From Rhodococcus rhodochrous (GTDB taxonomy: Bacteria > Actinomycetota > Actinomycetes > Mycobacteriales > Mycobacteriaceae): 64,000 nucleotides of DNA. The notes under the pieces are model-generated. The model saw nothing but the letters and a program-made list of their open reading frames with translations, searched no databases and was not told where the DNA came from. The stretch lies in contig NZ_LT906450.1 of assembly GCF_900187265.1 (NCBI RefSeq), positions 1-64,000 on the forward strand, given 5' to 3'. Shown one piece after another: positions 57,814-64,000 of this stretch. Each line of letters begins with the position of its first letter. Position 1 is the first letter of the stretch. The position numbers and the translations under genes are program-made.

Positions 57814-58677
57814 CTACTCGCCCGGCCGACTCCGCGGTACCGGCACGCCCGCGGGCACCCGGGTGCGTCGATTGCCGTGCGCGGCGGCGAGTTGCGGCCC
57901 GGTGACATACAGCGCGAGGGACAGATCGGCATCCTCCACCCGCGCGCCGCGGAGGTCCGCCCCGAGCAGATCCACCCCCGCGAGGTCGCATCCTCGGAGA
58001 TCGGCACCGATGAGCAGCGCGTTCCTCAGGTCGGCGCCGCACAACCGGTGGCCGCGCAGATCGGTGCCGGCGAGGTCGGCTCCCGGGACCAGATCGGGAT
58101 GCATCGGTGCGTCGTCCGCGAAGTACGAAGCCCGCACCTCCGCGCTGACCTCCAGCAGGACCGGTCGAACGGATGCGCGTATCTCCCCGATCCCGAGGGA
58201 CTCGAGTTCGTCCACGCTCCGGCGGGTCAGGGTGGCAAGGGATTCGACGAGCTCCCGCGCGGCGTCCGCGATATCCGGATCGTAGGTGCGCTGCTGGGCC
58301 TCGAGCAGGTGCCACATCATCTCGTGCAGCTCTTTCGCAACGGCGAATGCCGAGAACATCCGGTCGCGAGTGTCGGGTCGGTCCCGCCAACTCATGCCGG
58401 CGAACAACCGCTGGGAGACCGCCTGTCCCGCACCGAAACAGTCGAAGACGGTGCAGCCGCGGAATCCGCGGGACGGCAGCGTCTCATGGATGGTGCACGA
58501 GAAGCGCCCGTCGAGATGCCGACACGGTGACCCGGCGGGCTTGTCCTCGGCGAAGTCCGAAGACCTGGTGAATCCGAAAGCCGTGCAACACAGTGCGAAA
58601 CACCGGCTGCAGTCGCCCCGGAGGTCGGATCGATGGACGGTCGGCGACGGGGACGAGTGAAGCGATGGGGTGAACAT
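57814..58677 (-). CDS. pentapeptide-repeat protein with N-terminal Cys cluster
   Basis: A 287-residue protein. The N-terminal third has eight to nine Cys in metal-site-like spacing: GDCSRCFALCCTAFGF, GSPCRHL, FSCTIHE, GCTVFDCFGAGQ. A helical middle follows, then about ten pentapeptide units of the A(D/N)LxG type (ADLAGTDLRGHRLCGADLRN, residues about 215-234 and on), which form a right-handed beta-helix. I recall similar actinobacterial proteins without known function. Qnr/MfpA gyrase-protecting proteins share only the repeat type. The ATG follows GGAG. Confidence 0.8.
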   Translation of the reverse strand: MFTPSLHSSPSPTVHRSDLRGDCSRCFALCCTAFGFTRSSDFAEDKPAGSPCRHLDGRFSCTIHETLPSRGFRGCTVFDCFGAGQAVSQRLFAGMSWRDRPDTRDRMFSAFAVAKELHEMMWHLLEAQQRTYDPDIADAARELVESLATLTRRSVDELESLGIGEIRASVRPVLLEVSAEVRASYFADDAPMHPDLVPGADLAGTDLRGHRLCGADLRNALLIGADLRGCDLAGVDLLGADLRGARVEDADLSLALYVTGPQLAAAHGNRRTRVPAGVPVPRSRPGE

Positions 58678-58921
58678 GTGAACTCCGAGAGTCGATTCCG
58701 ATGTACGACGGGATCGGGGAACCCTGGCGCGGGTTCCCTCTCGGTGCACACCGAATCACCGCCGCCTGCAGGCGCGGTTCGCGGATAGCGCGGGACATCT
58801 GTCTCACGGATACACGGTGCTGATCACTGGACCCGAAAATACCAGTCGGCACGCGCGGTGTCAGCGGGCCCGACGGCTGTCGTCGGACCTCGGGAAGACC
58901 ACCTCGGGAAGACCTTCGCCT

Positions 58922-59305
58922 TCAGGCGCTCGCCTCGCGCGACCCCACCTGTGTCAGGGTGAGGCGCAGCAACTCGTCGAGGGCCTCACGACTACGTGTC
59001 AGGCACGCGATCCGGCCGTCGAGATCCTCGATCTCGTCGACGAGACGGGCGGCGAAGTCTCTGTCGCACTTGCTCGTCCACACGACCTCCCGGTCGACGC
59101 GCTGCTCGAGGACGATCGAGACCAGACGTGTGGGCACGCCCGAGGTGACGAGGTCGCGGATCAGTTTCGCGCGTGCCACGTCGTCGTCGGTGTAGTCGCG
59201 GTAACCGTTCGCACCCCGTCTCGGATGGATCAGACCTTCCTGTTCGTAGTACCGCAGCATCCGGGTGCTGAGGCCGGTTCGCCGGGACAGCTCGCCGATT
59301 CGCAT
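58922..59305 (-). CDS. MerR-family transcriptional regulator
   Basis: A 127-residue regulator. The N-terminal winged helix-turn-helix is MRIGELSRRTGLSTRMLRYY, followed by EQEGLIHPRRGANGYRDYTDDD and a dimer-forming coiled coil. There is no metal-binding Cys set, so it more likely responds to a small organic molecule. The ATG follows GGGGAGAG. It diverges from an MFS exporter gene across 57 bases holding a MerR-type palindrome. Confidence 0.9.
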   Translation of the reverse strand: MRIGELSRRTGLSTRMLRYYEQEGLIHPRRGANGYRDYTDDDVARAKLIRDLVTSGVPTRLVSIVLEQRVDREVVWTSKCDRDFAARLVDEIEDLDGRIACLTRSREALDELLRLTLTQVGSREASA

Positions 59306-59324
59306 GACTCTCCCCGTTTCGGGC

Positions 59325-59356
59325 TTGACCTTGACACTGATGTCAATGTTCAGCAT
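59325..59356. promoter_or_regulatory. MerR-type operator/promoter between merR-like and MFS genes
   Basis: TTGACA-CTGA-TGTCAA (59331-59346) is a perfect palindrome. A -35-like TTGACC (59325-59330) and CAGCAT (59351-59356) are 20 bases apart, the over-long spacing typical of MerR-activated promoters, reading toward the MFS gene. Confidence 0.6.
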
Positions 59357-59362
59357 GGTGCC

Positions 59363-60619
59363 ATGACCGATACCGACGCACGTGATCCGGCGAGAATTCC
59401 GCCGGCGACGACAGTTCCGAACGCGTCTTCGACGGATCACCCACTTCCCTGGGCGACGCTCGTCGCCCTGGCCTTCTCGACCTTCGCGACGGTGACCGTG
59501 GAGATGCTCCCGTCCGGTCTCCTCCCGCAGATCGGAGGCGGCCTGGGCGTCGAGCCTGCCGTGGTGGGAGGCCTGGTCACCGCGTGGGCGCTCACGATCG
59601 CCGTGAGCAGCATGCCGCTGGTCCGGGTCACGCGGAACGTCCGCCGCACCCGGCTGCTCCCGGCCGCACTCGCCGTGGTGGCCGCCGCGGTACTGGCGAC
59701 ATCGCTCGCTCCGACCTTCGAGATCGCTCTCGCGGGCCGGATCGTGTCCGCGGCCGCGCACGGCGTGTTCTGGGCGGTGATCGTCGTGTACGTCTCCGAG
59801 ATCGTGCATCCCGACCGGATCGGGAGAGCCTTGGCAATCGTGCTCGCGGGTCCGGCCGTCGCGGGACTGGTGGGCCTTCCGATCGGGGCGGCACTGGTCG
59901 ACGTCGTGGGCTGGCGCGGCGTCTTCGGTGGCGCATCGGCGGTCCTGGCGATCACCGCGATCGCTCTCGCGCTGATCCTCACCGACCCCGGGAGGGCCAC
60001 CGGAGACGGTGGGAGTTCCGGGCCGGGCGAGCGCACCTCGGGCTCGGGATGGGACCGCAGCGCGATTCCGTCCACAGGCACGGCCCTGGCGGGAACACTC
60101 GTGCTCCTGGGGCATTTCGTGTTGTTCACCTACATCTCGATGATCGTCACCGATGCGGCCCGGTTCGGATCCGGATCGCTTGCGATCGTCCTGGCGGTGT
60201 TCGGAGCGGCCGGCGCTGTCGGTGTGACCGTCTCCGGATGGCTGTCGGACCGCTGGCCGAGAGCAACCGTCCCCGCCGCGGTCCTCGTCCTGCTCACCGC
60301 GTTCGTCATCGTGGCCGTCGCGCCGACCGTGCCGGTGCTGTTCGTGATCGCGATCGTGCTGTGGGGACTCGTCTCCGGGGTGTTCCCGCCTGCGATGCAG
60401 GTCCGGGTCCTCCGGCTGGCATCCGCGCGGTTCCGCACGACCGCCGGCGGGGTGGTGGTCGCGACCTTCAATCTCGGTGTGGCCGCCGGTGCCGCTCTCG
60501 GGGGCATGGTGGTCGGTTCCGGCGTCGACCGTCTGGCTCCGGCGGCCCTGGTCGTCAGCGCGATCGGTGGAGTCGCTCTCGTGATCCTCGCCCGGACGGC
60601 ACCGGTTCCGTCTCCGTGA
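59363..60619 (+). CDS. MFS transporter, DHA1-like exporter
   Basis: A 418-residue protein with 12 predicted membrane segments. EMLPSGLLPQIGGGLGV in the first segments and GRIVSAAAHGVFWAVIVVY resemble the AraJ/arabinose-efflux and chloramphenicol-efflux group. A Ser/Gly-rich loop lies between helices 6 and 7. The divergent MerR gene suggests inducible efflux. The ATG at 59363 is chosen; ATG at 59355 is out of frame. Confidence 0.88.
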   Translation: MTDTDARDPARIPPATTVPNASSTDHPLPWATLVALAFSTFATVTVEMLPSGLLPQIGGGLGVEPAVVGGLVTAWALTIAVSSMPLVRVTRNVRRTRLLPAALAVVAAAVLATSLAPTFEIALAGRIVSAAAHGVFWAVIVVYVSEIVHPDRIGRALAIVLAGPAVAGLVGLPIGAALVDVVGWRGVFGGASAVLAITAIALALILTDPGRATGDGGSSGPGERTSGSGWDRSAIPSTGTALAGTLVLLGHFVLFTYISMIVTDAARFGSGSLAIVLAVFGAAGAVGVTVSGWLSDRWPRATVPAAVLVLLTAFVIVAVAPTVPVLFVIAIVLWGLVSGVFPPAMQVRVLRLASARFRTTAGGVVVATFNLGVAAGAALGGMVVGSGVDRLAPAALVVSAIGGVALVILARTAPVPSP

Positions 60620-60700
60620 TCCGGGCGGCGTCCGATGACTTCGCGGGGTCCACGGGGTCTTCCTCTTCGTACCGGTCGATGGGGATGTGAGGAGAAGAGG

Positions 60701-61342
60701 GTGGCCCAGTTGCTGCGAGTACAGAACTTTTCGGTGTCGAGCGACGGTATCGGCGCGAGACAGAACCAGAGCTTCGAGAGTCCTTTCGGCCTGGATCCGG
60801 GTCCGATGTTCGAGTGGGCCGGCGCCACGGCGAGTTGGCACCTGCGCACCGAACCCGGCGGGAGCCGGGGACTCGACGACTACTTCATCCGGGACTTCTC
60901 CTGCAATATCGGCGCGGAGATCATGGGACGCAACAAGTTCGGTCCTCAGCGGGGCCCGTGGCAGGACCACGATTGGCAGGGCTGGTGGGGTGACGAGCCG
61001 CCGTTCCACACCCCCGTGTTCGTTCTGACCCACCACGCACGTCCGTCCTTCACACTCTCCGATACCACCTTCCACTTCGTGGACGGCGAACCGACCGCGG
61101 TGCTCGAACAGGCCCGCGCCGCCGCACAGGGTAAGGACGTCCGCCTCGGAGGCGGCGTCTCCACCATCCGCGAGTTCCTCGACGCCGATCTGATCGACAC
61201 GATGCACGTCGTGGTGTCGCCGGTGCGGTACGACACCGGTCTGAAGCTCTGGGAATCCCCGGACGAGCTACGGGACCGTTTCCACCTCGAGGTCGTGCCC
61301 AGTGCGAGTGGGGTGGTGCATCACCTGTTCTGGAGGAAGTGA
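60701..61342 (+). CDS. dihydrofolate reductase-like (RibD C-terminal domain) protein
   Basis: A 213-residue protein of the RibD_C/DHFR-fold family, predicted NADPH-dependent reductase. The start VQNFSVSSDGIGA replaces the usual MSLDG, the centre has EIMGRNKFGP and PVFVLTHHAR, and the cofactor segment is KDVRLGGGVSTIREFLDADLID. The substrate is unknown. The GTG is preceded by GGAGAAGAGG. Confidence 0.87.
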   Translation: MAQLLRVQNFSVSSDGIGARQNQSFESPFGLDPGPMFEWAGATASWHLRTEPGGSRGLDDYFIRDFSCNIGAEIMGRNKFGPQRGPWQDHDWQGWWGDEPPFHTPVFVLTHHARPSFTLSDTTFHFVDGEPTAVLEQARAAAQGKDVRLGGGVSTIREFLDADLIDTMHVVVSPVRYDTGLKLWESPDELRDRFHLEVVPSASGVVHHLFWRK

Positions 61343-61388
61343 ACGCCCGCGACCGGCGCATAATGGGGGGTGGGGTCAGGAGGTCGTC

Positions 61389-61595
61389 ATGCGTGCTCTG
61401 AGTGGCCTACTGGATGTCGTGCTCGGACTTCTCACCGCCCTGCTCGGCACCGTCCTGGGGATCGTCGCTGCGGTGGTGATGCTCCTGGGCGCGGTGTTGT
61501 GCGTGACGATCCTGCTGATCCCGCTGGGCATCCCCGTCATCCGGCTCTCCCGCCGGCTGTTCACCCTCGCCGGGAAGATGATGCACGTGCCGTGA
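61389..61595 (+). CDS. small two-helix membrane protein
   Basis: A 68-residue product with two hydrophobic segments (VVLGLLTALLGTVLGIVAAVV, then LLGAVLCVTILLIPLGIPVI) and a basic end (RLSRRLF). CAGGAGG before the ATG is a strong ribosome site. No function recognised. Confidence 0.7.
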   Translation: MRALSGLLDVVLGLLTALLGTVLGIVAAVVMLLGAVLCVTILLIPLGIPVIRLSRRLFTLAGKMMHVP

Positions 61596-61683
61596 GTCCC
61601 GCGACCTATCGATGACGAGGCGCTCGGCCATCTCGTGAGGTGCTCGGGCAGGTCCTTCGCAGGCCTGCGGAACCCTCTTCGGA

Positions 61684-61720
61684 TCGACCCCGCATTCTCG
61701 GGAATGCGGGGTCGACTTCT
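61684..61720 (+). terminator. terminator-like hairpin upstream of csoR
   Basis: TCGACCCCGCATTC (61684-61697) pairs with 61702-61715 around TCGG, followed by a mild T-run (TTCTGT). Confidence 0.7.
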
Positions 61721-61778
61721 GTATCCGTCGTGACGTCATGGGCCTCTACCTGCGCAGATGCACGGCATACTCCATTGG

Positions 61779-61807
61779 TTGCCGCGTATACCCTAGGGGG
61801 GTATGGT
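61779..61807 (+). promoter_or_regulatory. csoR promoter with CsoR operator
   Basis: -35-like TTGCCG (61779-61784), a 17-base spacer, -10 TATGGT (61802-61807). The CsoR-type operator ATACCC-TAGGG-GGGTAT (61788-61804) lies in the spacer and -10, so apo-CsoR would block the promoter and Cu(I) would release it. Confidence 0.75.
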
Positions 61808-61844
61808 ATCGGTCAGGACGACCGACGCGACAAGGACGACTCCG

Positions 61845-62192
61845 ATGCCGAATACCCCGAGCGAGACCGTGCACACCGATGCCGTCGCACACGACGACGC
61901 ACATCAGCACAGCTACATCGCCAACAACACCAAGGCCGACTACCTCAAGCGACTGCGTCGTATCGAGGGGCAGGCCCGTGGCCTGCAACGGATGGTCGAG
62001 GAAGAGAAGTACTGCATCGACATCCTCACGCAGATCGCGGCGATGAAGAAGGCCCTCGGGGCCGTCGCGCTCGGTCTGCTCGACGAGCACATGGCGCACT
62101 GCGTGGCCGGTGCCGTGCGCGCCGGCGGCGACGAGGCCGACCTCAAGTTGAAGGAAGCCAGCGACGCCATTGCGCGACTCGTCCGCTCCTGA
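61845..62192 (+). CDS. csoR: copper-sensing repressor CsoR
   Basis: A 115-residue all-helical repressor. The Cu(I) ligands are visible: Cys in EEKYCIDILTQ, and His and Cys four apart in DEHMAHCVAGA. KADYLKRLRRIEGQARGLQRM is the DNA-contacting helix. The ATG at 61845 follows AAGGA; a start at 61803 would lie inside the operator. It heads the copper operon. Confidence 0.93.
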   Translation: MPNTPSETVHTDAVAHDDAHQHSYIANNTKADYLKRLRRIEGQARGLQRMVEEEKYCIDILTQIAAMKKALGAVALGLLDEHMAHCVAGAVRAGGDEADLKLKEASDAIARLVRS

Positions 62193-62232
62193 TCGTCCCG
62201 ACCCGTTCACGACCCGTATCCGAGGAGTTCCC

Positions 62233-62439
62233 ATGAGCCAGACCAGCACCTACACCGTCACCGGCATGACCTGCCAGCACTGCGTCGCGTCGGTCACCGA
62301 GGAGGTCCAGGAGATCCCGGGCGTCGAGAACGTCGAGGTCGATCTTGCCACCGGTGCCGTCACCGTCACGAGCGCCGAGTCCCTCGACGATGCCGCCGTC
62401 GCGGCCGCCGTCGAGGAGGCCGGTTACAGCCTCGCATGA
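62233..62439 (+). CDS. copZ: copper chaperone CopZ (HMA domain)
   Basis: A 68-residue single HMA domain with the Cu(I)-binding MTCQHC motif in VTGMTCQHCVASV. It delivers Cu(I) to the CopA ATPase and perhaps CsoR. CGAGGAG precedes the ATG, and the stop overlaps the next start by ATGA. Confidence 0.93.
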   Translation: MSQTSTYTVTGMTCQHCVASVTEEVQEIPGVENVEVDLATGAVTVTSAESLDDAAVAAAVEEAGYSLA

Positions 62440-63413
62440 ACACCCCGGCCAAGCTCACCGGCTTCGTCGCCGCCGTAGCCGCAGTTTTCGGTATCGCGCT
62501 GCTCGTCGGCGCGACCGTCGGCCCGGTGGAGGAGCAGACCGAGGATCCGGCCGTGAGCGCCCACGACGCCGGTCACGGTGAAGACACCGCCACCGGCAGT
62601 GCCGCGGAAACACCTGCCGCGGAAACACCTGCTGTGGAAGACATCCCGGGAGGTCTGATGACGTATCGGAACGGTTATACCCTCGCGCTCGCCGAGAAGA
62701 ATCTCGAGTCGGGTGAGGACAGGAACCTGACATTCGCGATCCACGGTCCCGACGGCGCGCCGGTGACCGACTTCGACGTCACCCACGACAAAGAGCTGCA
62801 CCTGATCGCCGTGCGCCGCGACTTCACCGGTTTCCAGCACGTCCATCCCGTGCTCGACGAGAACACCGGCATCTGGTCCGTCGACGTCGACCTCACGCCC
62901 GGCACGTGGCGGGTCTTCACCGACTTCACTCCCACCGGGGGAGAGGCGCTCACGCTGGGCACCGACCTCGCGGTGGCGGGCGAATTCGTCCCTGCCCCAA
63001 CGGAAGCCGATAACCGCACCGCGACCGTCGACGGCTACGAGGTCACCCTCGACGGCGACCTGTCGTCGGGTGGTGACGCGATGCTCACCCTCACCGTGAG
63101 CAAGGACGGACAGCCAATCACCGACCTGCAGCCCTATCTCGGTGCCTACGGACACCTGGTGGCACTGCGCGGCGGCGACCTCGCCTATCTCCACGTCCAC
63201 CCGGACGGGACACCCGGCGACGGCACCACACGACCCGGTCCCGAGGTCGTCTTCCACACCTCCGTCCCGAGTGCCGGCACCTATCACCTCTATCTCGACT
63301 TCCAGCACGACGGAGTGGTTCGCACCGCGGCGTTCACCCTCACCGCTGGGGGCACCGGCGAGGTGCAGTCGGGGTCCGGCGCGCACGGTGACCACAGCCA
63401 TTCCGGCCGCTGA
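62436..63413 (+). CDS. His-rich membrane-anchored or secreted protein of the copper operon
   Basis: A 325-residue protein with one N-terminal hydrophobic segment (FVAAVAAVFGIALLVGATVG), an Ala/Glu/Thr-rich spacer, then two beta-rich modules. Each has a His pair, LHLIAVRRDFTGFQHVHPVL and LVALRGGDLAYLHVHPDG, and the tail reads GAHGDHSHSGR. The paired HVHP motifs and operon context suggest extracytoplasmic copper binding. I recall similar genes beside actinobacterial copA, but the function is not known to me. Confidence 0.75.
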   Translation: MNTPAKLTGFVAAVAAVFGIALLVGATVGPVEEQTEDPAVSAHDAGHGEDTATGSAAETPAAETPAVEDIPGGLMTYRNGYTLALAEKNLESGEDRNLTFAIHGPDGAPVTDFDVTHDKELHLIAVRRDFTGFQHVHPVLDENTGIWSVDVDLTPGTWRVFTDFTPTGGEALTLGTDLAVAGEFVPAPTEADNRTATVDGYEVTLDGDLSSGGDAMLTLTVSKDGQPITDLQPYLGAYGHLVALRGGDLAYLHVHPDGTPGDGTTRPGPEVVFHTSVPSAGTYHLYLDFQHDGVVRTAAFTLTAGGTGEVQSGSGAHGDHSHSGR

Positions 63414-63438
63414 CGGCCCTTTTCCCGAGGAGACACAC

Positions 63439-64000
63439 ATGACCACGCAGAGTCAGCCGGTCGCCGCCGAATCGATCGAACTCGCCATCACCGGCATGAC
63501 CTGCGCATCCTGCGCCAATCGCATCGAGCGCAAGCTCAACAAGCTCGACGGCGTCACCGCGACCGTCAACTATGCCACCGAGAAGGCGAAGGTCACCTAC
63601 CCCGACGACCTGACACCCGAGCAACTCGTCACGGTCGTCGAACAGGCCGGCTACGGCGCCGCACTGCCGCCGCCGCCCGCGCAGGGGGCCGACCGGACCG
63701 ATGACGTGCCAGAAGCCGATCCCGTTGCGGCGCTTCGTCACCGGCTCGTCGTCTCGGCGATTCTGACGGTGCCGGTGATCGCGATGGCGATGATCCCGGC
63801 CCTGCAGTTCACCAACTGGCAGTGGCTCTCGCTCACCCTCGCCGCACCGGTTGTGGTGTGGGGTGCGTGGCCGTTCCACCGGGCGGCGTGGATCAACCTG
63901 CGCCACGGCACGTCCACGATGGACACCCTCGTGTCGCTGGGAACCCTTGCCGCCCTGGGGTGGTCGGTCTACGCCCTGTTCTGGGGCACGGCGGGTGAAC
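63439..64000 (+). CDS. copA: copper-translocating P1B-type ATPase CopA, partial
   Basis: The first 187 codons of a heavy-metal P-type ATPase; the rest lies beyond the window. The N-terminal HMA domain has GMTCASCANRIERKLNKLDG, followed by the first membrane helices (LVVSAILTVPVIAMAMI, WLSLTLAAPVVVWGAWPF) and AWINLRHGTSTMDTLVSLGT, the conserved platform region. Position after csoR-copZ indicates Cu(I) export. CGAGGAG precedes the ATG. Confidence 0.93.
   Translation, partial: MTTQSQPVAAESIELAITGMTCASCANRIERKLNKLDGVTATVNYATEKAKVTYPDDLTPEQLVTVVEQAGYGAALPPPPAQGADRTDDVPEADPVAALRHRLVVSAILTVPVIAMAMIPALQFTNWQWLSLTLAAPVVVWGAWPFHRAAWINLRHGTSTMDTLVSLGTLAALGWSVYALFWGTAGE

Noticed and set aside
58922-61207. 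A 761-codon minus-strand frame ending in the MerR gene
   Set aside because: Only the last 127 codons look like a protein (MerR) and have a ribosome site; the rest is antisense to the MFS and DHFR-like genes.
61803-61844. Upstream ATG for csoR at 61803
   Set aside because: It lies inside the CsoR operator and -10 region and lacks a ribosome site; the ATG at 61845 has AAGGA.

Overview
The window is high-GC actinobacterial chromosome spanning the replication origin. The gene order (trxB-trxA-cwlM | parB-parA-rsmG-jag-yidC-yidD-rnpA-rpmH | dnaA-oriC-dnaN-recF-dciA-gyrB ... gyrA | cwsA-like, ppiA, rhomboid, crgA, trpG, pknB-pknA-pbpA-rodA-pstP-fhaB-fhaA) is the origin neighbourhood of mycolic-acid actinobacteria. 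Protein sequences and the extra genes fit Rhodococcus or a close relative; this genus call is inference from remembered families, not a search.

Layout. 1-4.1 kb: an old-yellow-enzyme-like oxidoreductase, the thioredoxin pair behind a SigH/SigR-type promoter, and cwlM. 4.2-11.1 kb (minus strand): a GNAT protein, parBA with a cluster of parS sites, rsmG, and the rpmH-rnpA-yidD-yidC-jag operon. 11.1-19.2 kb (plus): dnaA with upstream DnaA boxes, oriC (DnaA boxes, a DnaA-trio tract, an AT-rich stretch and ten CTCGAG hexamers), dnaN, recF, dciA-like and gyrB. 19.5-27.3 kb: a conservon-type signalling operon (CvnA-like kinase with a 600-residue disordered tail, roadblock protein, DUF742 protein, small GTPase) followed by three tandem MHYT-domain membrane proteins, lying between gyrB and gyrA. 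27.5-31.6 kb: gyrA, a DUF3566 membrane protein, tRNA-Ile, a 33-codon gene and tRNA-Ala.

31.7-43.2 kb is more variable: a short methyltransferase, an outlying parS, a minus-strand MacB-like ABC transporter with its TetR regulator, a small membrane protein, a PCuAC copper chaperone with an apparent frameshift, a DyP peroxidase, an R2lox oxidase, an actin/Hsp70-like membrane protein, a secreted lipase and an acyl-CoA dehydrogenase. 43-57.7 kb returns to conserved envelope and division genes, ending with fhaA and tRNA-Leu. 57.8-64 kb holds a Cys-rich pentapeptide-repeat protein, a divergent MerR/MFS pair, a DHFR-like protein, and a copper operon csoR-copZ-membrane protein-copA, the last gene cut by the window edge.

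How it fits together. ParB/parS, DnaA/oriC and DnaN/RecF/DciA/gyrase form the replication and segregation core. The PknA/PknB/PstP phosphorylation pair, with FhaA/FhaB, CwlM, PbpA, RodA, CrgA and the CwsA-like protein, forms the polar growth and division control set. The most unusual arrangement is the conservon plus MHYT block between the gyrase genes, which I infer is a membrane gas- or redox-sensing module feeding a small GTPase switch.
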